Positions 43,797 through 53,800 of a DNA stretch of 64,000 nucleotides are shown piece by piece (within the stretch, counting starts at the first letter, position 1; every line of letters starts with the position of its first letter). The notes beneath the pieces were generated by a model. It was not told the origin of the DNA. It did not search any database and was given only the letters and a program-made list of their open reading frames with translations. The DNA comes from Aquisalimonas sp007126095 (GTDB lineage: Bacteria; Pseudomonadota; Gammaproteobacteria; Nitrococcales; Aquisalimonadaceae), in NCBI RefSeq assembly GCF_048323695.1, contig NZ_JBLWFT010000001.1, forward strand, positions 248,001-312,000, read 5' to 3'. The position numbers were made by a program, and so were the translations under genes.

Positions 43797-43922
43797 GTCA
43801 AAGCCGAGTGCCTCCGGGAACCCCGGTACGGTTCAGTCCGTTACTATCAGAACACGGCAGCCCGATCATATGGGACAATAGCAACATCGTCGTCATCCGA
43901 TAATCACGATGAAGAGGATTCC

Positions 43923-46157
<2,235 letters not shown>

Positions 46158-46218
46158 CGGGAACTGTGTGCTGAAGCCATGCTAGGGAACATGACCTTGC
46201 CCGGCTGAATTGGGCGTA

Positions 46219-46265
46219 ACCGTGTTCTACGGCCACGAGCTTGGCCTGTTCGGGGCAGGCCGACC
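46219..46265 (+). repeat. 47-bp echo of the DUF418 pseudogene
   Basis: Nearly identical to 36478-36523 (two substitutions and one inserted G), encoding VFYGHxLGLFG. It sits 62 nt after icd and 54 nt before the tRNA-Arg end. The similarity stops sharply on both sides. It is probably a relic of a second DUF418 copy or of a rearrangement that split one. Confidence 0.65.
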
Positions 46266-46318
46266 ACTTGAAACCGCAGAGGGTGGTGGATCTGTTCGGA
46301 AGGTGCTGGAAGGGTAGC

Positions 46319-46395
46319 TGGCGCCCCGGGCAGGATTCGAACCTGCGACCTACCGCTTAGGAGGCGGTTGCTCTATCCGGCTGAGCTACCGGGGC
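46319..46395 (-). tRNA. tRNA-Arg (anticodon CCT)
   Basis: Read leftwards from 46395: acceptor GCCCCGG pairs with CCGGGGC. The D-loop GTAGCTCAGCCGGATAGAGC and the anticodon stem-loop ACCGC-CTCCTAA-GCGGT give anticodon CCT. The T-arm carries GGTTCGAATCC. The discriminator is G and CCA is encoded (46319-46321). It reads AGG codons. Confidence 0.95.
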
Positions 46396-46407
46396 TGAAG
46401 GGGCTGC

Positions 46408-46436
46408 AGTATAGCGGAGGAGGGCGCCGGGCTGAA
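46408..46436 (-). promoter_or_regulatory. Promoter of tRNA-Arg
   Basis: TTCAGC (46431-46436) and TATACT (46408-46413) are spaced exactly 17 nt, with the -10 ending 12 nt before the tRNA 5' end. Confidence 0.65.
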
Positions 46437-46447
46437 CCCGGGCCGGA

Positions 46448-47320
46448 TCAGCCGGTGCGGTCCAGGGTCTGCTGCAGGCGTCGCGCGGGCTGGTCCATGT
46501 CCGAGCGGCGCAGTCGCAGGCCCTTTATGGCCGGCCGTGCGCCGGTGTCAGGCAGCGACGGCAGGATGCGGCTGATGCGCCGGACGACATCGTCTTCGCT
46601 TTCGTAGTCTCCGGCGGCGATGGCCGCGCTGATTGCGGCCGGCGTGATGCGCCCGACCCGGCTGCCGGGGCCGAGCTGGCGCAGGAGTCGGTGGGCGGTT
46701 TCATTGATGGCGCGGGCACTGGGGGCCGGCATGGCGCCGGGTGCGAGGTTGAGTACCGCCAGAAAGACGGTGCGCTCCTGGCCACCTCCCTGCCCACGCC
46801 GGCCGCCGAGCATGCCCTGCAGCACCTGGCAGAACCCGTCGTGATCAGGGAGGCCGGTCTCGGGGTCGAGGCCGGCGCGTTCCAGAGCCTGTCGGCCGGG
46901 GTGGGTCGGTGAGGGGAGGTCCGTGATCCGTCGCTCCAGCCTGGTGAGGTCGTCGGTCGCGGGGGGCGCTGCCGTGGTGTCCGGTGCCAGCAGCACCAGC
47001 AGTGCGGTTTCGTTGAATGTCGTGTCGATGCGGCGGGTGATGCATCCGCCGAAGCCGGCCCGGGATGATTCAATGGCGATGACGGAATGGAGCCCTGTCT
47101 CGCTCAGGTGGCGCAGCGGCCCGGCGCGCTGGCGCAACGTTGCGGCGAGGCCTTCCAAGGATTCCGCGGCAATGCTTACGGCCTGTCCCGGCCACGGCAT
47201 CTGATAGACGAGCAGCGCCCGCCATGGCGTTGCCAGAGTCTGGATGTCGCGCATGAGCGCGAGGTGGTCTGGGCCCAGCTCCCCGTTGCTGCAGGGGGCG
47301 GACGCCGATTCCTGGTCCAA
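46448..47320 (-). CDS. Degenerate GGDEF-like protein
   Basis: 290 aa. The C-terminal half (about 150-285) follows a GGDEF fold, starting LDPETGLPDHDGFCQVLQGM (the usual DxLTGLxNRxxF) and continuing FLAVLNLAPGAMPAPSARAI in place of the DxDxFK strand. The GGDEF motif itself is missing (GRITPAAISAAIAAGDY region), so no cyclase activity is expected. The N-terminal 140 residues have no recognised domain; no membrane helix is seen. It may be a c-di-GMP-independent regulatory protein or a decaying paralogue. Confidence 0.55.
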   Translation of the reverse strand: MDQESASAPCSNGELGPDHLALMRDIQTLATPWRALLVYQMPWPGQAVSIAAESLEGLAATLRQRAGPLRHLSETGLHSVIAIESSRAGFGGCITRRIDTTFNETALLVLLAPDTTAAPPATDDLTRLERRITDLPSPTHPGRQALERAGLDPETGLPDHDGFCQVLQGMLGGRRGQGGGQERTVFLAVLNLAPGAMPAPSARAINETAHRLLRQLGPGSRVGRITPAAISAAIAAGDYESEDDVVRRISRILPSLPDTGARPAIKGLRLRRSDMDQPARRLQQTLDRTG

Positions 47321-47481
47321 TGGCCCTCCGGTATTCGCATCCAGTCCTTTCGTTCAGGGTGCCACGGGGGAGACACCCCCGGAAAGACCAGCCATCGGAC
47401 ACTGTGCACTCCGTCACGAGAATCCACGCGGCGTAGCAGCGTAGGGTGGACCTTCAGGTCCACCAATAAAGGGAATGGCAC

Positions 47482-47516
47482 AAAAAAAGCCCGCACTACC
47501 GAAGTAATGAGGGCTT
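47482..47516 (-). terminator. Rho-independent terminator after tRNA-Ala
   Basis: On the minus strand AAGCCC and GGGCTT flank a further six base pairs with a TTCG tetraloop and one internal mismatch, followed directly by seven T (A-run 47482-47488). A textbook intrinsic terminator 25 nt past the tRNA. Confidence 0.9.
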
Positions 47517-47540
47517 CAGGCCACCTTGCGGTGGCGTATC

Positions 47541-47616
47541 TGGTGGAGCCGAGCGGAATCGAACCGCTGACCTCGACAATGCGAATGTCGCGCTCTCCCA
47601 ACTGAGCTACGGCCCC
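47541..47616 (-). tRNA. tRNA-Ala (anticodon CGC)
   Basis: Read leftwards from 47616: acceptor GGGGCCG with CGGCTCC (one G-T pair). The D-loop is GTAGCTCAGTTGGGAGAGC. The anticodon arm CGACA-TTCGCAT-TGTCG gives anticodon CGC. The T-loop carries GGTTCGATTCC. Discriminator A and CCA encoded (47541-47543). It reads GCG, a frequent codon in this GC-rich genome. Confidence 0.93.
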
Positions 47617-47630
47617 GAAAAACGGTGCTT

Positions 47631-47659
47631 AATATACCATCGCCGGGCGGCTGTACCAA
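47631..47659 (-). promoter_or_regulatory. Promoter of tRNA-Ala
   Basis: TTGGTA (47654-47659) and TATATT (47631-47636) spaced 17 nt, with the -10 lying 14 nt before the tRNA. Confidence 0.65.
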
Positions 47660-47710
47660 GCCCGGGAAATCCCCCTTCCGCAGCCGGGCGTTCCTGCCTA
47701 CTATGCGGGT

Positions 47711-48397
47711 ATGCGTATCACCATCATCATTCCAGTGCTCGATGAGGCGGCGAGCATCGCCGAAACGCTGGCCCCTCTGCAGTCGGCCAGGGCGACTGGG
47801 CACGAGATCGTCGTGGTGGATGGTGGAAGCAGCGACCGCACCCGGGAGGTCGCCGCGCCTCTGGCGGATCGTGTGGTCGAGGGGCCGCGGGGGCGGGCGG
47901 CACAGATGAATCGGGGCGCGGAGCTGGCCTCCGGCGACGTCTACTGGTTTCTGCACGCCGACACCCGGGCGCCGGAAGGTGCCGCGGATGCCATCGTTGA
48001 TGCCTGCTCCGGCGGGCGCCGCGCCTGGGGATTTTTCCGGGTCCGGCTGGACGCGCCGGGTCCCGCATTCCGCATCATCGGCACGGCCATGACCTGGCGC
48101 TCCCGCATGACCGGCATCGCCACCGGCGATCAGGGCCTGTTCGCCTCGCGACGGCTTTTTGACAGTGTCGGCGGCTTCCCGGCGGTGCCGCTCATGGAGG
48201 ACGTGGCGCTGTCGCAGTCGTTGCGTCAGCGGCAGGTGCCGGTGCGCCTCCCGGAGCAGCTCAGCACTTCGGCCCGCCGCTGGCAGCAGCACGGTACCTG
48301 GCGGACCGTGCTGCTGATGTGGCGCCTGCGGCTGGCGTATTTCCTTGGCGCCGATCCGGCGCGCCTCCATGAGCGGTATTACGGGACGCAGCCGTAA
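47711..48397 (+). CDS. TIGR04283-type (arsenosugar-associated) glycosyltransferase
   Basis: 228-aa GT2-family glycosyltransferase. It opens ITIIIPVLDEAASIAETLAP, then IVVVDGGSSDRTREVA (DGGS in place of DGSxD), and GRAAQMNRGAELASGDVYWF with the DxD-like FLHADTRAP. The pattern matches the TIGR04283 group often found beside DUF2064 proteins and radical SAM arsenosugar genes. The stop overlaps the start of the DUF2064 gene (TAATG), so they form an operon. The sugar and acceptor are not known here; no radical SAM gene is adjacent. Confidence 0.8.
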   Translation: MRITIIIPVLDEAASIAETLAPLQSARATGHEIVVVDGGSSDRTREVAAPLADRVVEGPRGRAAQMNRGAELASGDVYWFLHADTRAPEGAADAIVDACSGGRRAWGFFRVRLDAPGPAFRIIGTAMTWRSRMTGIATGDQGLFASRRLFDSVGGFPAVPLMEDVALSQSLRQRQVPVRLPEQLSTSARRWQQHGTWRTVLLMWRLRLAYFLGADPARLHERYYGTQP

Positions 48398-49035
48398 TGG
48401 CGGACTGGCTGTTTCCCGAAGGACGGATACTGCTGTTTGCCAAGGCGCCGGTGGCCGGGCGCGTGAAGACGCGCCTGCGCGGTGCCTGGGGTGCCCGAGG
48501 TGCGTGCCGAATTCATCAGCAGCTCTTCCGGCGGACGCTGGATGTGGTCCGTCGCAGCGCGGCGGCGCCGCTGGATATCTGGTGTGCCCCCGGTTGCGAT
48601 CACCCCTGGATCCGCGCTCGGGCGCGGGAGGTTGACGCCGGACTGCGGGCGCAACCGCCCGGCGACCTGGGCGCACGCATGGCCGGCGCGTTCCGGGCGA
48701 CCCTGCGCACCGCCCCGTACGCCATCATCGTCGGGGGCGACTGTGCCGCCCTGACGCCGGAACATGTGCGCAGTGCGTTTCAGCGCCTGCATGCCGGTGA
48801 CGACGCCGTATTCACCCCGGCAGATGACGGCGGCTATGTGCTCATCGGCCTGCGCCGGCTGGACCCGGCGGTGTTCCGTACCGTGCCCTGGGGCACCGAC
48901 GCGGTCATGGCCGCGACCCGTCGCCGGCTGCGCCGCCTCGACTGGCGTGCCGGCGAACTGGCGGCGGTTCCGGACGTGGACCGCCCGGCGGACGTTCGTC
49001 GCCTGCGCCGGGCCGGCCTACTGCGGAGCTGGTGA
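48397..49035 (+). CDS. TIGR04282-type (DUF2064) glycosyltransferase
   Basis: 212 aa, nucleotide-sugar-transferase-like fold. The N-terminus has ILLFAKAPVAGRVKTRLRGA (the KxPxxGxVKTRL signature). The active-site region AIIVGGDCAALTPEHVRSAF has the GxDxP-like GGDCA, and FTPADDGGYVLIGLR follows. It is the second member of the pair found together in many bacteria. It is followed 77 nt later by glgC, which uses a related nucleotidyl transfer, but no direct link is shown. Confidence 0.82.
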   Translation: MADWLFPEGRILLFAKAPVAGRVKTRLRGAWGARGACRIHQQLFRRTLDVVRRSAAAPLDIWCAPGCDHPWIRARAREVDAGLRAQPPGDLGARMAGAFRATLRTAPYAIIVGGDCAALTPEHVRSAFQRLHAGDDAVFTPADDGGYVLIGLRRLDPAVFRTVPWGTDAVMAATRRRLRRLDWRAGELAAVPDVDRPADVRRLRRAGLLRSW

Positions 49036-49112
49036 TTGTGAGCGGCTCCGGCAGCCATTATCCTGAGCGCTCCGTTCGCCCGAGGGCGCCACTGGGATCT
49101 TGAGGACGCCGG

Positions 49113-50393
49113 ATGTTCTTGGAACGCAATCCCCGCTTCGTTAGCCGTCTCACCCGGGACACCCTGGCCATGATCCTGGCCGGCGGGCGCGGTGGTCGCC
49201 TCGCCAACCTCACGGACTGGCGCACCAAGCCGGCCGTGCCGTTCGGCGGCAAGTTCCGTCTCATCGATTTCCCCCTGTCGAACTGCATCAACTCCGGCAT
49301 CCGCCGCATCCAGGTGCTCACCCAGTACAAGGCGCACTCTCTGATTCAGCACGTTCAGCGTGGCTGGGGGTTTCTGCGCGGGGAATTCGGCGAGTTCGTG
49401 GAGCTGGTGCCGGCCCAGCAGCGGCTGGATCGTCCCCTGTGGTATGCCGGCACCGCCGATGCCGTCTACCAGAGCCTGGATATCGTCAAGGCGCACAAAC
49501 CGGAGTACGTCCTGGTGCTGGCCGGCGACCACGTTTACAAGATGGACTACGGCCCCATGATTGCACGGCATGTGGAGTCCGGCGCCGACATGACCGTGGG
49601 CTGCGTGGAGACGCCGCTGGAGAAGGCGCGCGCGTTCGGCGTGATGAGCGTGGACGAGCACGGCCAGGTGCTGGAATTCACCGAGAAGCCGGACAGCCCC
49701 GAGCCGGTGCCGGGGGACGACGCCACCGCGCTGGTGTCTATGGGCATCTACGTGTTCAACCGCGACTTTCTCGAGCGGGCGCTGCGGGAGGATGCCGAGA
49801 ATCCCGCGTCCACCCGGGATTTCGGCCGGGATGTCATCCCCACCGCCATCCACGACGCGCGGGTCGTGGCTCATCCGTTCCGCGATCCCCAGACCGACCA
49901 GCAGCCCTACTGGCGTGACGTGGGCACGGTGGACGCCTTCTACGAGGCCAATCAGGAACTGATTGGCTCGAGCCCGGAACTGGACATCTACGACGAGAAC
50001 TGGCCCATCTGGACGTACCAGGCGCAGCTGCCTCCTGCCAAGTTCACCACCGGCACGGTGGCCGGCGAGCAGGTGCCCGGCATGGCTGTCGATTCCATGG
50101 TCTCCGGCGGCGACATCATCAATGGCGCCGTGGTCCGCCACTCGCTGTTGTTCTCTCAGGTTGCCGTTGAAAGCAACTCTGTGGTGGAGGATTCCGTGAT
50201 CCTGCCGGCGGTGAGCGTCGGCCGGAACTGCCGCATCCGCGGCGCCGTCATTGATGAGGGCTGCCGCATACCCGATAACACCGTTATTGGTCATAACCCT
50301 GAGCAGGATCGCCGCCACTACCACGTCTCGCCCCGGGGGATCGTGCTGGTGACCGCCGAGATGCTCGGACAGGACGTCAATCACGTACGCTGA
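49113..50393 (+). CDS. glgC: Glucose-1-phosphate adenylyltransferase
   Basis: 426 aa, makes ADP-glucose from ATP and glucose-1-phosphate, the first step of glycogen synthesis. The nucleotide motif ILAGGRGGRLANLTDWRTKP is followed by VPFGGKFRLIDFPLSNCINS (allosteric/PPi site), DHVYKMDYGPMIARH and the substrate motif FTEKP. The C-terminal third has the left-handed beta-helix repeats (SVVEDSVILPAVSVGRNCRI). The glycine-rich loop has GGRGGRL with an extra G-like variant of GGxGxRL. No glgA, glgB or glgP is in the window. Confidence 0.94.
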   Translation: MFLERNPRFVSRLTRDTLAMILAGGRGGRLANLTDWRTKPAVPFGGKFRLIDFPLSNCINSGIRRIQVLTQYKAHSLIQHVQRGWGFLRGEFGEFVELVPAQQRLDRPLWYAGTADAVYQSLDIVKAHKPEYVLVLAGDHVYKMDYGPMIARHVESGADMTVGCVETPLEKARAFGVMSVDEHGQVLEFTEKPDSPEPVPGDDATALVSMGIYVFNRDFLERALREDAENPASTRDFGRDVIPTAIHDARVVAHPFRDPQTDQQPYWRDVGTVDAFYEANQELIGSSPELDIYDENWPIWTYQAQLPPAKFTTGTVAGEQVPGMAVDSMVSGGDIINGAVVRHSLLFSQVAVESNSVVEDSVILPAVSVGRNCRIRGAVIDEGCRIPDNTVIGHNPEQDRRHYHVSPRGIVLVTAEMLGQDVNHVR

Positions 50394-50412
50394 ATGGCCG
50401 CGGAGGAGTGCC

Positions 50413-51186
50413 ATGCTTGGAGCGATTACCGGCGACGTCATCGGCTCCGTCTATGAGCACTGGCCCGTCAAACACACGGATTTCCCGCTGTTTCATCACG
50501 ACTGCGCCTTTACCGACGATACCGTGCTCACTGTGGCCATCGCCGACGCGTTGCTTGACGACGAATCCTACGCGTCCGCCATGCGTCGATGGGCGAGGCG
50601 GTTCCCCACGCGCGGATACGGCATTCGCTTTGCGCAATGGTTCATGTCGGCGAATGGCGAACCCTATAGCAGCTTTGGCAACGGTTCCGCCATGCGCGTC
50701 AGCCCCGTCGCCTGGTGGTTCGGCGACGAGGCCACTGTCCTGCGGGAAGCCGAGCGCAGCGCCGCCTGCACCCACAATCATGAAGAGGGTATACGCGGGG
50801 CGCGGGCAACGGCGTTGGCAGTTTTCCTGGCGCGAAAGGGTGCTACTCAGGACGAAATCCGTGAGCGGGTTATGGCCGAGAGCGGGTATGCGCTGGACCG
50901 ATCCCTGGATGCGATCCGACGGGATTACAGCTTCGATGTCACCTGCCAGGGATCCGTGCCCGAAGCCCTCATCGCGTATCTTGAGGCAGACAGCGTTGAG
51001 GGGGCGGTGCGCAACGCCATCTCACTGGGCGGCGACGCCGATACGCAGGCAGCCATCGCTGGCTCCGTTGCCGAGGCCGCCTGGGGGGTGCCCGACGCCA
51101 TGGCGCAGACCGTGTTGAAGAAGCTTCCTCACGACATGAAAGACGTGATCGCCCGGTTTCGCGGCGCCGTGGCCCTGCGTGCCTGA
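50413..51186 (+). CDS. ADP-ribosylglycohydrolase family protein
   Basis: 257 aa, DraG/ARH fold, Mg-dependent. Metal motifs are MLGAITGDVIGSVYE (GD near the N-terminus), CAFTDDTVLTVAIADALL (TDDT) and LGGDADTQAAIAGSVAEAAW (DADT). The family removes ADP-ribose from arginine or other targets, or hydrolyses ADP-ribose derivatives. No mono-ADP-ribosyltransferase is visible nearby. It begins 19 nt after glgC, with GGAGGAG before the ATG, and may be co-transcribed. Confidence 0.88.
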   Translation: MLGAITGDVIGSVYEHWPVKHTDFPLFHHDCAFTDDTVLTVAIADALLDDESYASAMRRWARRFPTRGYGIRFAQWFMSANGEPYSSFGNGSAMRVSPVAWWFGDEATVLREAERSAACTHNHEEGIRGARATALAVFLARKGATQDEIRERVMAESGYALDRSLDAIRRDYSFDVTCQGSVPEALIAYLEADSVEGAVRNAISLGGDADTQAAIAGSVAEAAWGVPDAMAQTVLKKLPHDMKDVIARFRGAVALRA

Positions 51187-51215
51187 TTCCGTGCAACGCT
51201 CCGGGTGATCTTGAT

Positions 51216-51629
51216 ATGAACAGCAGGCGCTCCGGCCAGCCCTCGTTTCTGCAGCATCCTCTGCTCCGCTACACCCTCCTGCAGGTGCCCGGCTTGCTGC
51301 TGCTCGGCAGCGTTCTCTACATCTTGCACGGCTGGGGCTGGCTCAGTGGCCAGGCCGTGTTCTGGGTGGCCGTAGCCTGGGTGGTCAAGGACGTCGCGCT
51401 CTATCCGCTCTATCGACCCGCGCTGATGCGCCCGCCGCAGCAGAATGTGGCAGAGAGTTTGCTAGGCATCACCGGCACAGCCCGAACGGAGGTGGCGGAG
51501 TCGGGCCTGGTGCTGGTTCGCGGCGAATTCTGGCGGGCGGAAAGTGCCGGGGCGGCAATTGCCGCCGGCAATCGTGTGCAGGTCTGTGGCGCTCGAGGGC
51601 GCGTATTGGTGGTGTGCCTCGCTGAATAG
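51216..51629 (+). CDS. NfeD-like membrane protein
   Basis: 137 aa. Two hydrophobic segments (about 20-40 and 47-66) are followed by a basic loop and a beta-barrel-like C-terminal domain (GITGTARTEVAESGLVLVRG, then VQVCGARGRVLVV). That C-terminal pattern is the OB-fold typical of NfeD proteins. NfeD proteins usually pair with stomatin-like proteins, but no partner is present here. The gene is 29 nt after the ADP-ribosylglycohydrolase. Confidence 0.6.
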   Translation: MNSRRSGQPSFLQHPLLRYTLLQVPGLLLLGSVLYILHGWGWLSGQAVFWVAVAWVVKDVALYPLYRPALMRPPQQNVAESLLGITGTARTEVAESGLVLVRGEFWRAESAGAAIAAGNRVQVCGARGRVLVVCLAE

Positions 51630-51696
51630 CGCAGGACGCAATGGTGTATCGAGGGGTGTTTTGTGACGCAGTTCACGAAAATGTGCCCGGCAACGC

Positions 51697-51723
51697 TAAA
51701 GTCCAGCCCCTTGTGGCCGTTAA
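51697..51723 (+). promoter_or_regulatory. Sigma-28 (FliA) promoter of fliC
   Basis: TAAAGTCC, 11 nt, GCCGTTAA matches 6/8 and 7/8 positions of the consensus. It lies 85 nt before the fliC ATG. Flagellin genes are the classical FliA targets. Confidence 0.88.
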
Positions 51724-51807
51724 CCCGTGTGAGCCGGCGGAACCGACTGCGGAGCTGCTAAGGAAAACCGGCTACGACACTATCGGGACAACGTAGGGGT
51801 ATAAACC

Positions 51808-53262
51808 ATGTCTCAGGTCATTAACACGAACATTGCTTCGATCAACGCACAGCGCAACCTCTCTCAGTCGCAGAGCGATCTGGGTGTGTCGCTGGAGCGC
51901 CTGTCCTCTGGTCTGCGCATCAACAGCGCCGCTGACGATGCCGCCGGCCTGGCCATCTCCGAACGCTTCACCGCGCAGATCACCGGCCTGAACCAGGCCA
52001 GCCGCAACTCCAGCGACGGCATCTCCTTCGCCCAGACCGCCGAAGGCGCCCTGGGCGAGGTCGGTAACTCGCTGCAGCGTATCCGTGAGCTGGCCGTGCA
52101 GTCCGCCAACGACACCAACTCTGCGGGCGACCGCGAGGCGCTGGACAACGAGGTGCAGGAGCTGATCTCCGAGATCAACCGCGTCGCCGAATCCTCCGAG
52201 TTCAACGGTCAGAAGATTCTTGACGGCTCTCTTGAAGAACTTGTGTTCCAGGTTGGCGCCAACGCGAACCAGACCATCATCTCCGATGGTGTTGACGTGA
52301 CCGGAGGCAACCTCGGCTCCAACGTGCTGCAAGGCGTAGCGGTCAACGATATGGAAGCAGTGGAAGGCGCCGAGATGGCGTTGAACGGCATTGATGTAGA
52401 CCTGGACGGCGTCGAGAGCATCGCTGAGGTTGTCGGAAACATCAACCAGGTGGCGAATGAATCCGGTGTGACGGCGCGCCAGGATTCTCTCACTCGCGCC
52501 GTGCTTGGCGAGCTTGGCGACGACGTTGACTTTGAGGACGAAGGCTCGATCACCATCAACGGGTCGACGATCAACTTGGTCGGTGTAGACGACGATCTCG
52601 ATGAGATCGCAGACCGCATCAATGACGCCTCTTCCAGGACGGGTGGCGTTCGGGCGTCGGTAGGGGATGATGGGCTCGTCCTTGAGAGTTCCTCATCCAC
52701 GATTGATGTCGCGACTTCGGGTGTTGATGGAGACGGTGATGACGCGGACGTGTTTGGCGGAGATCTCGGAGGCGATCTGAGCGCTGATGAGGTGACGTTC
52801 GAAGCCGGCCTCGTCCTGGAGACGGAAGTCGACGGCGCGATCAACATCGCCACTGATGACGTTGAGGCCATGGCAGCCCTTGGGCTCGGCGAAGTTGACG
52901 ATCCTGATACTCCTACAGAGTTCATTGCATTCGATACCGAGAACCGGACTGTTGACAACAGCGTCGATGTGCTGACTCGGGACTCCGCAACGCAGACCAT
53001 CGAAGTCATGGATGCGGCCATCAACCAGGTCAACGGCGCACGCAGCCAGCTCGGTGCGGTGCAGACCCGCTTCGAGTCCACCATTTCCAACCTGGACGTG
53101 AGCTCCGAGAACCTGTCCGCTGCCCGCAGCCGGATCCAGGACGCGGACTTCGCCGAAGAGACTGCAGCCCTGACCCGTGGCCAGATCCTGCAGCAGGCCG
53201 GCACCTCGGTGCTGTCCCAGGCCAACCAGATCCCGCAGAACACCCTGGGTCTTCTGCAGTAA
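51808..53262 (+). CDS. fliC: Flagellin
   Basis: 484-aa filament protein. The conserved D0/D1 N-terminal part (about 1-150) has INTNIASINAQRNLSQSQSD, LSSGLRINSAADDAAGLAIS and GISFAQTAEGALGEVGNSLQ. The conserved C-terminal part (about 385-484) ends LSQANQIPQNTLGLLQ. The middle (about 175-380) is a very acidic, Gly/Asp-rich variable domain. The whole protein has one lysine (in NGQKILDG), a strong halophile sign. TAGGGG precedes the ATG. Export requires the flagellar type III apparatus encoded downstream; FliS is the expected chaperone. Confidence 0.95.
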   Translation: MSQVINTNIASINAQRNLSQSQSDLGVSLERLSSGLRINSAADDAAGLAISERFTAQITGLNQASRNSSDGISFAQTAEGALGEVGNSLQRIRELAVQSANDTNSAGDREALDNEVQELISEINRVAESSEFNGQKILDGSLEELVFQVGANANQTIISDGVDVTGGNLGSNVLQGVAVNDMEAVEGAEMALNGIDVDLDGVESIAEVVGNINQVANESGVTARQDSLTRAVLGELGDDVDFEDEGSITINGSTINLVGVDDDLDEIADRINDASSRTGGVRASVGDDGLVLESSSSTIDVATSGVDGDGDDADVFGGDLGGDLSADEVTFEAGLVLETEVDGAINIATDDVEAMAALGLGEVDDPDTPTEFIAFDTENRTVDNSVDVLTRDSATQTIEVMDAAINQVNGARSQLGAVQTRFESTISNLDVSSENLSAARSRIQDADFAEETAALTRGQILQQAGTSVLSQANQIPQNTLGLLQ

Positions 53263-53281
53263 GGGTTCGATTGGCGTTAAT

Positions 53282-53312
53282 CGATTCCCGGGGCAGCTCG
53301 CCCCGGGAATCG
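53282..53312 (+). terminator. Hairpin after fliC
   Basis: Thirteen-base perfect arms (53282-53294, 53300-53312; CGATTCCCGGGGC and complement) with a 5-nt loop, 19 nt after the fliC stop. No T-run follows. It probably terminates or stabilises the abundant flagellin transcript while letting some reading pass to flaG. Confidence 0.6.
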
Positions 53313-53353
53313 CTGATAGGCGCCTCACGGGGTGAGCCGTCAGGAGAACAACA

Positions 53354-53752
53354 ATGAGTGAATCAGTCGGATTTGTGCCGTCGGTCTCCAGCACTGGAAG
53401 TGGCAGTGGCGGAAGTAATCCCACGGTAACCCGTACAAGCGTGGAAAAGGCAAGCGATCAGCAGGGGCGGCCGTTAGAGCAGGCCGTGAGAGCGATCGAG
53501 AACAAGGTGCAGGCCGGAGACCCGGCCTCACGAAGTGAAGTCCAAGGCGCGATCGATCAGATCAATGATGCGGTGCAGATGGTTCGCACCGACCTGGAGT
53601 TCAGCGTTGATGATGATACCGGCAGGGCCGTAGTGAAAGTCCTCGAGTCCCGGTCGGACGAGGTCATACGGCAGATCCCCGCAGAAGAGATTCTCACTAT
53701 TGCGGAGAATATCGAGGAAATGCGGGGCATTCTGTTCGACGACCAGGCCTGA
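53354..53752 (+). CDS. flaG: FlaG protein
   Basis: 132 aa. The N-terminal 35 residues are low-complexity Ser/Gly/Thr. The C-terminal FlaG domain has TDLEFSVDDDTGRAVVKVLE and SRSDEVIRQIPAEEILTIAE, the family core. FlaG affects filament length in several gammaproteobacteria. It lies between fliC and fliD, the usual position. AGGAGAAC precedes the ATG. Confidence 0.87.
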   Translation: MSESVGFVPSVSSTGSGSGGSNPTVTRTSVEKASDQQGRPLEQAVRAIENKVQAGDPASRSEVQGAIDQINDAVQMVRTDLEFSVDDDTGRAVVKVLESRSDEVIRQIPAEEILTIAENIEEMRGILFDDQA

Positions 53753-53800
53753 TCTGCCAGTCCGGATAGGCTGGCAATAAGTAGCGCAAGGGGATGAACG

